A DNA stretch of 51,207 nucleotides from the NCBI GenBank assembly GCA_009774255.1, contig VSNK01000006.1, forward strand, positions 12,218-63,424, read 5' to 3'. The number at the start of each line of letters is the position of its first letter. Within the stretch, counting starts at the first letter, position 1. This DNA is from Faecalicatena sp. GTDB taxonomy: Bacteria; Bacillota; Clostridia; Lachnospirales; Lachnospiraceae. The notes under the pieces were generated by a model. It saw only the letters and a program-made list of their open reading frames with translations, was not told where the DNA came from and ran no database searches. The translations under genes and the position numbers were made by a program. Positions 42,797-50,151 of this stretch are shown here, piece after piece.

Positions 42797-44164
42797 ATGG
42801 ATAAAAAGAAGTTTGGTAAGGTTACTCTGATGGAGAAACTGATCTATGGGTCCGGTGATGTGGGCCTCAATATCATGTTCACGATCTTTAGCTCCTATAT
42901 TATGTATTTTTATACGGATGTCGTTATGGTCAACGCAGCGATCATCGGGACGGTCATTTTGGTCTCGCGGATCTTCGACGGTGTGTCGGATCTGATCGCG
43001 GGACGATGGATCGATACCCATTCAGGCAAATGGGGCCACTGTATGACGGTCATTGTAAAATGGTCGATCCCCCTGGCGATTTCACTGCTGCTGCTGTTTA
43101 CCGTACCAGATGCCAGCATCGGGATTCGGGTGGCCTACATATTCATCACCTACAACCTGTTCAATACCGTGCTCGCTACCTTCGTAGGTATCGCACACAG
43201 CGCGCTGCCGACCTATGTTACGGATGACCCGCTGCATCGTTCGCAGATGATGGTGTTCAAAATGCTGTTCGCGGCCATCGCACAGACCGCCATGGCCAGC
43301 GCGATCATGCCTATGGTCAACTTTTTCGGAGGCGAGGCAAGCCGGATGGCGTGGGTAAAATCTGTCGCGGTGTTCGCAGTGATCGGTTTATTCTTTTTGG
43401 CTCTCAATGTGATATTTGTCCATGAGCGGGTGGAAGTGCCTGCGAAACTGAACCAGGAGAGCTTTTGGGCCAGCTTGAAGATTGCTGTGACGAACAAATA
43501 TTGGATCATCTGTCTTGTATTCAATTTGTGCATCAACATTGTCCTTTATTTGAACATGTCCATTTCTATCTATTACCTCCGGGTCGTAGAGGGAAATATG
43601 GGACTGATGGGTGCGTTTATCGCCGCCTGCAATATGCCGGGAATTGTGATTATGCTGATCGTGCCTGCCATGCTGAAAAAATACTCTAAGCAGAGTATGG
43701 CTTTAGGGGGAACACTTTTGATGGTCCTCGGCCAGATCGCATTCCTGTTTGTACCGGCAGGCAACGTAAACGGACTGCTGATCACAGCGGTGATCCGTGG
43801 GATTGGATTTTCCTTCCCGATGGCGCTTACCCGTGCCATGATCGCAGATACGGTAGACTATGGTGAGTGGAAGAGCGGTACGCGTGTACAGACAATGCTG
43901 TTCTCCGCCAATTCGCTCAGTATTAAGATCGGGCAGGGACTTTTGACCTCACTCTTTGGATTTATCATTGCGGCGATGGGCTATGACGGCGCTCTGGCTG
44001 TACAGCCGGATTCGGCTGTTTCAGGAATCAATATTTTCTTCCGCTGGGGACCGTTTATCTTCTATGCAGGGCTTTTGATCGCCAGTATATTGTTCGATCT
44101 GGAGAAAAAACTGCCTGATATACGGAAAGAACTGACGGAGCGCCGCGGAACATTGGAACAATAA
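42797..44164 (+). CDS. GPH-family glycoside/pentoside/hexuronide:cation symporter
   Basis: 455 residues from ATG 42797 (GGAAGGTATTTACT site; earlier in-frame codons overlap the MFS gene end). Helices and motifs of MelB/GusB/XynB-like carriers: EKLIYGSGDVGLNIMFTIFSSYIMYFYTDV, SRIFDGVSDLIAGRWIDTHSGKWG and AMIADTVDYGEWKSGTRVQTMLFSANSLSIKIGQGL. It imports a glycoside or uronide with a cation. Two unrelated importers in a row suggest more than one substrate or one for uptake and one for aglycone export. Confidence 0.94.
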   Translation: MDKKKFGKVTLMEKLIYGSGDVGLNIMFTIFSSYIMYFYTDVVMVNAAIIGTVILVSRIFDGVSDLIAGRWIDTHSGKWGHCMTVIVKWSIPLAISLLLLFTVPDASIGIRVAYIFITYNLFNTVLATFVGIAHSALPTYVTDDPLHRSQMMVFKMLFAAIAQTAMASAIMPMVNFFGGEASRMAWVKSVAVFAVIGLFFLALNVIFVHERVEVPAKLNQESFWASLKIAVTNKYWIICLVFNLCINIVLYLNMSISIYYLRVVEGNMGLMGAFIAACNMPGIVIMLIVPAMLKKYSKQSMALGGTLLMVLGQIAFLFVPAGNVNGLLITAVIRGIGFSFPMALTRAMIADTVDYGEWKSGTRVQTMLFSANSLSIKIGQGLLTSLFGFIIAAMGYDGALAVQPDSAVSGINIFFRWGPFIFYAGLLIASILFDLEKKLPDIRKELTERRGTLEQ

Positions 44165-44170
44165 GACGTG

Positions 44171-44259
44171 GAAGTAACTGCGAAAGTTTTTAAGATGCTT
44201 CCGACGACATGCCGCCGAACGAAGGTGAGGAGGCATGTCATTGAGGGGGCATGTCATTG
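44171..44259 (+). repeat. intercistronic hairpin element related to the 27623 units
   Basis: GGAAGT ... GCTTCCGACGAC is followed by ACATGCCGCC-GAACGAAGGTGAG-GAGGCATGT, a stable hairpin. It shares CTTCCGACGAC and CGAACGAANGTGAG with the tandem units at 27623-27877, while the stem sequence is different. The tail repeats GGGGGCATGTCATTGAG twice and leads into the GGAGGAATGTT ribosome site of the next gene. Confidence 0.8.
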
Positions 44260-44271
44260 AGGAGGAATGTT

Positions 44272-45147
44272 ATGGAATTTTTTACATCTGAAAAAATCAG
44301 TCCCAGTACAACGAAGATCGTGGATGTATCCGGTGTGGCGGTATTTCTGGTTGAGGGTGCGGAAAAAGCGGTTTTGATCGACACTGCTACCGGGGCGGGA
44401 GATTTGAAATCCTATGTGGCGGCACTGACGGATAAACCTGTGGAAGTGATCTTAACCCATGGACACAGCGACCATGCGGGGGGCGCGGCAGGATTCGACA
44501 AGGTCTGGCTGCATGAGGACGACTGGGACCTGGTGAAACACCATGCCACGATGGATATGAAAATGGACTATGTGCGTTTTATCACTGGAAAAGAGTTATC
44601 CCCCAAGAACTTTGTCCCGGAACGTACGGCAGGGTATCTTGCCATAAAAAATGGACAGGAGTTTGATTTGGGCGGGTTGACGCTGAAGATGCTCCATGTA
44701 CCGGGCCATACCCATGGGACGGTATGTGTACTTCTCGCGGAAGAACGGACCATCCTTTTCGGCGACGCCTGCAACAACGCCGTGTTTCTATGGGACGAGG
44801 AGGCATGCTGCGTGGAGGAATATCGCCAAAGCCTGCTGGAATTGAAAAAGCAGGAAAACAGTTGGGACACGGTATGGCTCTCCCATGGTCCGACTGCGGT
44901 CGACAGGAAAGTGCTTGACGGCGTCATCTCTGTGTGCGATGAAATCCTTGCCGGCACGAATGACTGGCAGCCTTATGAGTTTATGGGCCAAAGCCTGCGC
45001 ATGGCAAAGAAGGTGAAAGACCGCGTACGCCTGGACGGAGGGCTGGGAAATATTGTGTATCATCCAAAAAAGGTGTTTACGTCCGGAGGATGTGATGAAG
45101 GGATTTCTCTCGGGAACGGACGACTTTGTGACCAAGCCTGTGGATGA
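44272..45147 (+). CDS. MBL-fold metallo-hydrolase
   Basis: 291 residues from ATG 44272. Metal motif VILTHGHSDHAGGAAG (HxHxDH), then HVPGHTHGT and FGDACNN, giving a binuclear metal site of the lactonase/glyoxalase II type. It may open a lactone formed during sugar oxidation or cleave a thioester; the substrate is unknown. Last gene of the catabolic cluster. The C-terminal GGCDEGISLGNGRLCDQACG looks foreign: the DNA there encodes, in another frame, a response-regulator fragment, so the natural end (after about GNIVYHPKKVF) was probably replaced by a deletion junction. Confidence 0.88.
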   Translation: MEFFTSEKISPSTTKIVDVSGVAVFLVEGAEKAVLIDTATGAGDLKSYVAALTDKPVEVILTHGHSDHAGGAAGFDKVWLHEDDWDLVKHHATMDMKMDYVRFITGKELSPKNFVPERTAGYLAIKNGQEFDLGGLTLKMLHVPGHTHGTVCVLLAEERTILFGDACNNAVFLWDEEACCVEEYRQSLLELKKQENSWDTVWLSHGPTAVDRKVLDGVISVCDEILAGTNDWQPYEFMGQSLRMAKKVKDRVRLDGGLGNIVYHPKKVFTSGGCDEGISLGNGRLCDQACG

Positions 45148-45178
45148 AGCGGTCATGCTTCTTCGGATCAACGGTTGA
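45095..45178 (+). pseudogene. remnant of a response-regulator receiver domain
   Basis: Frame +2 relative to the MBL gene reads MKGFLSGTDDFVTKPVDEAVMLLRING and stops. GFL-x-G-x-DDF-x-TKP-x-D is the signature end of CheY-like receiver domains (the invariant Lys of TKP). Nothing else of the domain is present. It overlaps the MBL gene's 3' end. After it come 45179-45242 with a GTGTGAACTGTAAC scrap and no gene. Confidence 0.7.
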
Positions 45179-45242
45179 TGGGAAGTAAGATGCTGTGCAG
45201 CGAGTACACGACAACGTGTGAACTGTAACCCCAAATCACAAA

Positions 45243-45288
45243 AACCCGGAGCGCATGACAGCTTCTGCACTGTCCAGCGCTCCGGGTT
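45243..45288 (-). terminator. rho-independent terminator of hsp20 (probably bidirectional)
   Basis: A 12-bp stem, AACCCGGAGCGC pairing with GCGCTCCGGGTT around a 22-nt loop, and TTTTTGTGATTT after it on the minus strand. It stands between converging MBL and hsp20 genes. Confidence 0.88.
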
Positions 45289-45325
45289 GTATATCTGTTA
45301 TTTTATCTATATAAAAGAGGGGCCA

Positions 45326-45802
45326 TTATCCCTCGATGGCAATGTACTTCTTTTCCTCAACCTGCGGCTTCTTCTCTTCCGGCTTTGGGATCGCCAGCTT
45401 CAGTACCCCGCTCTCATACTTCGCATGGATGTCTTCCTGCTTTACATCTTCTCCGACATAGAAGGATCTGCTCATGCTGCCTGCGTACCGCTCCCGGCGT
45501 ACAAATCTTCCGGTACTCTTATCTTCCTCGTCCTTGTGGAATCCCTTTGCCGCGCTGACTACCAGGTATCCGTCTTTCAGTTCCAGGGAAAGCTCCTCCT
45601 TCTGAAAACCAGGCAGGTCAATGTCTACCTCATAATGGTCATCATGCTCCTGTACGTCTGTCTTCATCATATGCATTGCATGGCGTCCGTACAGCTTCCT
45701 CTGTGCCTTCTCCATTGCCCTGTCGTCATATGCGGGGAAATCAAAAAATCCATCAAATAAATCGTCAAATAAGTTTTCTCCAAAAATACTAGGTGTCATC
45801 AT
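45326..45802 (-). CDS. hsp20: small heat shock protein, Hsp20/alpha-crystallin family
   Basis: 158 residues, ATP-independent holdase chaperone in the cytoplasm. The N-terminus (MTPSIFGENLFDDLFDGFFDFP) is followed by an alpha-crystallin domain at about 45-145 (MKTDVQEHDDHYEVDIDLPGFQKEELSLELKDGYLVVSAAK ... FVRRERYAGSMSRSFYVGEDVKQEDIHAKYESGVLKLAIPK) and a C-terminal tail ending KYIAIEG. A CIRCE operator and sigma-A promoter lie about 160 nt upstream, so HrcA control with heat induction is expected. Confidence 0.97.
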   Translation of the reverse strand: MMTPSIFGENLFDDLFDGFFDFPAYDDRAMEKAQRKLYGRHAMHMMKTDVQEHDDHYEVDIDLPGFQKEELSLELKDGYLVVSAAKGFHKDEEDKSTGRFVRRERYAGSMSRSFYVGEDVKQEDIHAKYESGVLKLAIPKPEEKKPQVEEKKYIAIEG

Positions 45803-45957
45803 AAGTCATCGCTCCTTTTCTTATTAAAAACAACTTGTTAACTCGAACCGGGGATGCTTCGTATAATTCGTATCAAGATGCTTCATGCGGATTATACCAG
45901 GAAGAAAACGGGACTTTTAAGTGGTTCCTTTCTTTCCTTCTCCTTTGTTCTATCTGT

Positions 45958-45999
45958 ACTATAGCACTTATATTAGCGCTCGTCAATAGAGAGTGCTAA
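45958..45999 (-). promoter_or_regulatory. hsp20 promoter overlapping a CIRCE operator
   Basis: CIRCE: TTAGCGCTC-N9-GAGTGCTAA (45973-45999), one mismatch from the consensus TTAGCACTC-N9-GAGTGCTAA. The promoter on the minus strand, TTGACG (45986-45981), 17-nt spacer, TATAGT (45963-45958), lies partly in the operator, so HrcA binding would block RNA polymerase directly. Confidence 0.95.
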
Positions 46000-46024
46000 T
46001 ATTTTTTGTGAACTTTCTGTGATC

Positions 46025-46171
46025 GTTACAGTTCACGGCCTAACCGGCCGCGAACTGTAACGCATCCAGCCCATTGAAAAGTCGCCTTACGGCGAGGGGT
46101 TGGATGCCTCAAACCGCAGCTTTACTGGCCGGATGCCTTGCAGCAAGGTGCAAGGCACCGTGAACAGTAAC
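46025..46171. mobile_element. MITE family 2, copy 2 (147 bp) with perfect 8-bp target duplication
   Basis: GTTACAGTTCACGG at the left and CCGTGAACAGTAAC at the right, flanked by CTGTGATC on both sides (46017-46024 and 46172-46179). Interior hairpins: CGGCC/GGCCG next to the left end and GCATCCAGCC/GGTTGGATGC. Closely similar to 9006-9153. No coding capacity. The rest of 46180-46300 shows no gene. Confidence 0.92.
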
Positions 46172-46308
46172 CTGTGATCTGACTTTTATGACAGCTCCTA
46201 ATATTACCATTGAAGAAAGATTGAAGATATTTTACAAGACATAGGAAAAAATAAGAGGTAAAATGGCTTTTGATAAAGTTCAAATATTTTCAATCGGAGG
46301 AAATCCAC

Positions 46309-46821
46309 ATGAAGAAAGAAGTAAGAACCGTGGTATATGATGAGGAATTAAGAATGGAGGCATACCGCTTTGAGGGGATCGTGCAGCCGTTTCCAGGCCA
46401 TTTCCATGAGCATTATGTCATAGGATTTGTGGAGAAAGGAGAGCGCATACTATCCTGCCGTGACAGGGAATATGCCATTGAGGAAGGCAGTATCGTGCTT
46501 TTCAATCCGGGTGACAGCCATGCCTGTGTGCAGAGCGATGAAGGGACGTTTGACTACCGGGGCTTCAATATTTCGAAGGAGGTCATGCTCGACCTGGCCG
46601 GGGAAATCACAGGGAAACGGGAGCTTCCGGGATTTTCGGAAAATGTGATCTGCGATGAGGAGATTGCCTGCCACCTGCGCCCTCTGCATGAGCTGGTTAT
46701 GAAAGGGACAGGGGGAGTTTCAGAAGGAGGAAAACCTGCTATTCCTGCTTTCGTACCTCATTCAGAATTATGGAAATTACACGGATATCAAAATAATTTA
46801 TTGACATTATACTTCAACTGA
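46309..46821 (+). pseudogene. AraC-family regulator, frameshifted and truncated
   Basis: The frame from ATG 46309 (CGGAGGAAATCCAC site) gives a normal cupin sensor domain: YRFEGIVQPFPGHFHEHYVIGFVEKGER, SIVLFNPGDSHACVQ, YRGFNISKEVMLDLAGEITGKRELPGFSENVI, LRPLHELVMKG. Near 46721-46735 it shifts: the frame in use yields unlike sequence to 46821, while the +1 frame continues EENLLFLLSYLIQNYGNYTDI, as expected for the family, to a stop at 46804. The HTH DNA-binding half is missing, and a BIME-like repeat begins at about 46823. So the gene lost its reading frame and its 3' half. Confidence 0.85.
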
Positions 46822-46822
46822 A

Positions 46823-46950
46823 TTATACTGAGCGCCAGATAAATCTGCCGCACAGTATAATGTGATGCGCACAGCCGCATAAGGAAATATGCCGCTTTGC
46901 GGCCGCGGCTGACGCGATACTCACGGCAGCTCTTATCGGCCGTGAGTATC
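46823..46950. repeat. BIME-like pair of inverted hairpins, intact copy
   Basis: Left hairpin core GCGCCAGATAAATCTGCCGC with arms ATACTG/CAGTAT, a middle GATGCGCACAGCCGCATAAG, and right hairpin ATACTCACGGC/GCCGTGAGTAT. Uninterrupted version of 8935-9219. It borders the truncated AraC gene. Confidence 0.8.
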
Positions 46951-47038
46951 ATATTAGCATTTGAAAATCAAATGGCTGTATTTTTAATACCCGGGAGAGC
47001 TGTTCCGGGCGCAGAGCAAAGGAGGCTTGGAAATTCAA

Positions 47039-47704
47039 ATGGGGGATCTTCAGACACTCATCGTATTTTGTATGGAGTTGGCCGGCACCATCGCGTTCGC
47101 GGCATCCGGAGCCATGGTCGGGATCAACCGCGGAATGGATATTTTCGGGATATGCGTCCTGGGCGTGGTCACGGCTGTGGGCGGCGGAATGACACGTGAC
47201 ATGATCCTCGGAAATGTGCCGGGGGCGCTGATTCGGCCGGTGTATGTATTGGTTGCGGTGTTTACGTCGCTGCTGGTATTTCTTCTGCTGTACTTTAAGA
47301 GAAATGTGCTCCGGGGGAAGCCTGGGGAATTGTATGACAGAGCCATGCTGGTGATGGACTCGGTGGGACTTGGGATCTTTACCGTGGTAGGCGTTACCAC
47401 AGGGATCCGCAACGGATATCTGGAAAATACCTTTCTCCTGACATTTCTGGGGACGCTGACAGGGGTCGGAGGCGGAGTTCTTCGGGATGTGATGGCAGGC
47501 GTACCACCCTATATTTTTGTAAAGCACATCTATGCCTGCGCATCCGTGGCAGGAGCTTTGTGCTGCGTCTGGATCTACCGCGGCTTCGGGCAGATCCCGG
47601 CTATGGTCGTATCCTCCGCGCTGGTCGTGCTGATCCGGTTTTTAGCGGCATATCACCATTGGAATCTGCCGCGGATGAAGAGGGAAGATGAAAATTCATC
47701 GTAA
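47039..47704 (+). CDS. UPF0126/TRIC-channel-like membrane protein
   Basis: 221 residues from ATG 47039. Two tandem UPF0126 halves with about seven transmembrane helices, each half carrying the glycine-rich signature: GVVTAVGGGMTRDMILG and GTLTGVGGGVLRDVMAG. Relatives have been described as trimeric cation channels or as glycine transporters (YicG), so the substrate is open. GGAGG lies 13 nt before ATG, and a TTG at 47027 is an alternative. It is a single gene downstream of the broken AraC gene. Confidence 0.88.
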   Translation: MGDLQTLIVFCMELAGTIAFAASGAMVGINRGMDIFGICVLGVVTAVGGGMTRDMILGNVPGALIRPVYVLVAVFTSLLVFLLLYFKRNVLRGKPGELYDRAMLVMDSVGLGIFTVVGVTTGIRNGYLENTFLLTFLGTLTGVGGGVLRDVMAGVPPYIFVKHIYACASVAGALCCVWIYRGFGQIPAMVVSSALVVLIRFLAAYHHWNLPRMKREDENSS

Positions 47705-47736
47705 AATGAGGCCCCTTCCAATCACCAAACTCCAAA

Positions 47737-48891
47737 TCAGATTAAATTGCAGGGAATGAAGCAATTTTGGGCATCGATTGGAATCACTTCTTCGCACATA
47801 CAGACAATACCGCCGCTTCCCCTCTCCAGGTTTGCTTTGTCAAGCAATTGATATTTCCTGACTTCACGCCTGTCGGGGTTGGCGGATTTCTTAATGTCCA
47901 ACGGATGGATTATGCCATTTTCTTCTACAAACACATCAATCTCTTTTGCATTCGAATCCCGGTAATAAGTCAGATTTACCTTCGAGGGCGCATAGGCGAA
48001 GTTTTTTAGCAGCTCAATCACCACATGGTTTTCAAAATAATGTCCGCTTGCCGCCCCATTCATAAGCGTATCCCGGGTAAGCCACATCGACAGATAAGCA
48101 CACAATCCCGTATCACAAAAATACAGCTTCGGTGTTTTGGTAAGCCGCTTCAGTTCATTATTGGCATATGGCTGCAGCAGATAAATAATCCCCAGTCCCT
48201 GCAGCAGGCGCACCCATTCCTTCGCCGTCGGCTGAGATATTTCCGCTGCTTCTGCCAACATCTTGTAATTGACCTGCTCCCCAGCCAACGCGGCACAGGC
48301 CTTCATGAATTTATAAAAGCGGACCGTATCGGTAATCCCCCCTTCTTCAGCAACATCCCGCATGAGATAAGTTTCAATATAGGAATTAAAATATTCCTGC
48401 CGCTGCTCCGAGTCTGCCGCAAGCACATCCGGCATGCCCCCGCGCCAGATATGTTCAAATACCTGAATAATGTCATTCTTTTTTGCAAGCGGCTGCCTTT
48501 CCAGCAAACAAGACAGAGAAAAATCCATTTCATTCGGAAAAAACAGCCCCTCAACTTCATTTTTCGAAAGGCTGTACAATTCCAGAATTCCAATCCTGCC
48601 TGCCAGCGTCTCACGGATGTTTTTCATCGTTTTGTACTGCTGTGATCCGGTCAGCCAAAACAACCCCCGCTCTTCACTCTCATCACACATAATCTTAATC
48701 TGTTCAAACAGCTCCGGCGCTTTCTGTATTTCATCAATGATAATCGGTGGTTTATAGGTTTGAAAGAACAAGATCGGATCAGATTTTGCAAGTGTTCGTG
48801 CCATGGCATTGTCCATAGAGACATAAGTACGGCTTTGCTCTGCCGCCAAATGCTTCAGCATCGTTGTCTTGCCAACCTGCCTCGCGCCGGC
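47737..48891 (-). pseudogene. AAA_14/DUF4143 ATP-binding protein, 5'-truncated
   Basis: AAA_14 ATPase with a C-terminal DUF4143 domain. The visible part begins exactly at Walker A (GARQVGKTTMLKHLAAEQ) with no start codon before it in frame; ATG 48861 (MLKHL) would cut off the P-loop. Present are Walker B PPIIIDEIQKAP, sensor WLTGSQQ, ETLAGRIGILELYSLS, IWRGGMPDVL, and the DUF4143 nuclease-like end KEIDVFVEENGIIHPLDIKKS. The N-terminal 20-30 residues were lost at the junction with the M24 gene fragment near 48890. The 374 codons left are otherwise undamaged, so the loss is probably recent. Confidence 0.82.
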
Positions 48892-49364
48892 GCTGCCACA
48901 TCCATTAAAGTTTTATGCAGGTACACTTCCATTTGAAGTCCGCTTCGCCACTCCTCATTTTTTATTCCGTCAATTTTGCCGCATACTTTGCCATTTTCAA
49001 TAACAAGCGTTCTTGCATAATCCCCCCAAATGTGATCCTTTTGAGGGCTCAAATCAATCGTAATAATATCATTTTCCTGTATAGTTCTATTTGCCGCTGT
49101 GTAATCCCTGCCCGATACGGATAGAGCAGTTTCATCTCCGGCAAAGACAAAAGCGCCAACATCCCAGTACCAAAATGAGTCCGCGCCATTTTTCAGCAGA
49201 TAATCTTCGCACAACGCCTTGATATCCCTCAGGTTCATCCCTGCTTTCATTGTGCAGGCAATATGTTTTATGGCGGCCCTGTTTAAATCCTGCATTGCGG
49301 AATACAAACCCGGCGTTTCCTTTACCGCACGATACCCATTAGATAAATGCTGTTTTGTGTTCAC
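48892..49364 (-). pseudogene. M24-family metallopeptidase fragment fused to the ATPase remnant
   Basis: GTG 49364 starts MNTKQHLSNGYRAVKETPGLYSAMQDLNRAAIKHIACTMKAGMN. The frame continues through the first two metal ligands of the pita-bread fold (Asp in ITIDLSP and Asp in WGDYARTLV) and ends ...MEVYLHKTLMDVA. It then runs into the ATPase P-loop in the wrong frame and stops at 48855. The remaining ligands (His, Glu, Glu) are absent, so it cannot be an active methionine or Xaa-Pro aminopeptidase. About 157 of 230 or more residues remain. Confidence 0.82.
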
Positions 49365-49467
49365 TGTTATCCCCTGCCTTTCTGTAAAAATTCAATGTGC
49401 TGTGAACCACTTGCCTGCTATTGCAGCGATTGGGTTATCTTCTATCTGTCTCATTTTTCCTTTTCGC

Positions 49468-49860
49468 TCAAATCCACCACTCAGGAGTTAAACTCCCCAA
49501 GGTAACAACTTTACCACTTTCATAATCCAACATAATTTCCACCGAACGATAATTTTCCGGCATAAGCTGAACCATAAACTCACGGCAGGCTCCGCAGGGA
49601 GGCACGGCCTTACCGTCGCTACTGACGGCAAGCACACGGCGAATTGCATTTTCACCATTTGTAATCATATTGAACAGAGCGTTTCGTTCCGCACAAACAC
49701 CGAGCGTGCAAGCTGTGTCCACACAAACGCCTACATAAATATTCCCGAATTCGGATTCCACCGCGGCTGCGACGCCTCCGGCTTCAATCATATCAGATAC
49801 CTTGCGGGGCTTGATAACCTCCATCGCCGCATGGTGCAGCTCGTTCCAAATTTTATCCAT
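49468..49860 (-). CDS. cytidine deaminase family protein
   Basis: 130 residues, zinc-dependent deaminase for pyrimidine nucleoside salvage. Catalytic CAERNA (Cys56-Ala-Glu58) and PCGACREF (Cys89, Cys92) are the zinc ligands and acid/base. The C-terminus TLGSLTPEWWI lacks the usual aromatic LLP-type end of Cdd, and some relatives deaminate blasticidin S or other nucleosides. ACGGAGGAAATATTT precedes the start. Flanked by the M24 fragment and an empty region; probably a single-gene unit. Confidence 0.9.
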   Translation of the reverse strand: MDKIWNELHHAAMEVIKPRKVSDMIEAGGVAAAVESEFGNIYVGVCVDTACTLGVCAERNALFNMITNGENAIRRVLAVSSDGKAVPPCGACREFMVQLMPENYRSVEIMLDYESGKVVTLGSLTPEWWI

Positions 49861-50105
49861 AAATATTTCCTCCGTAAATTAATGTTTTACCCAATATCGC
49901 AACACCGGCACGCTGTCATCCCATACTTCGAACCCTGATAAGGAAAAATGAGTGAAACAAAATCACATAAAACATTATAACACAAAATGTACAGAAATAG
50001 GAAAACTCATATGGTAATAAAGCGAAATATGAAAGCCGTTTAAGGGAACTTGAAGAAAGCAAAGAAAGAACTGATAGCCGCCACTATTGTTACATGGTGC
50101 TGTGG

Positions 50106-50135
50106 TTCCTGTGGGGGCAAGCCCCCCCACAGGAA
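50106..50135. terminator. hairpin after the surface protein gene
   Basis: CCTGTGGGGG and CCCCCCACAGG pair around CAAGC. No T-run follows on either strand, so it may be a stem for transcript end protection or a weak terminator. The rest of 49861-50151 shows no gene. Confidence 0.5.
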
Positions 50136-50151
50136 AAGCAGGATATTTCTT

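Noticed and set aside
36128..45147. Direct assignment as a dgp puerarin cluster
   Set aside because: No small DgpB-like subunit gene was seen, and similarity was judged from memory only, so it is kept as a hypothesis.
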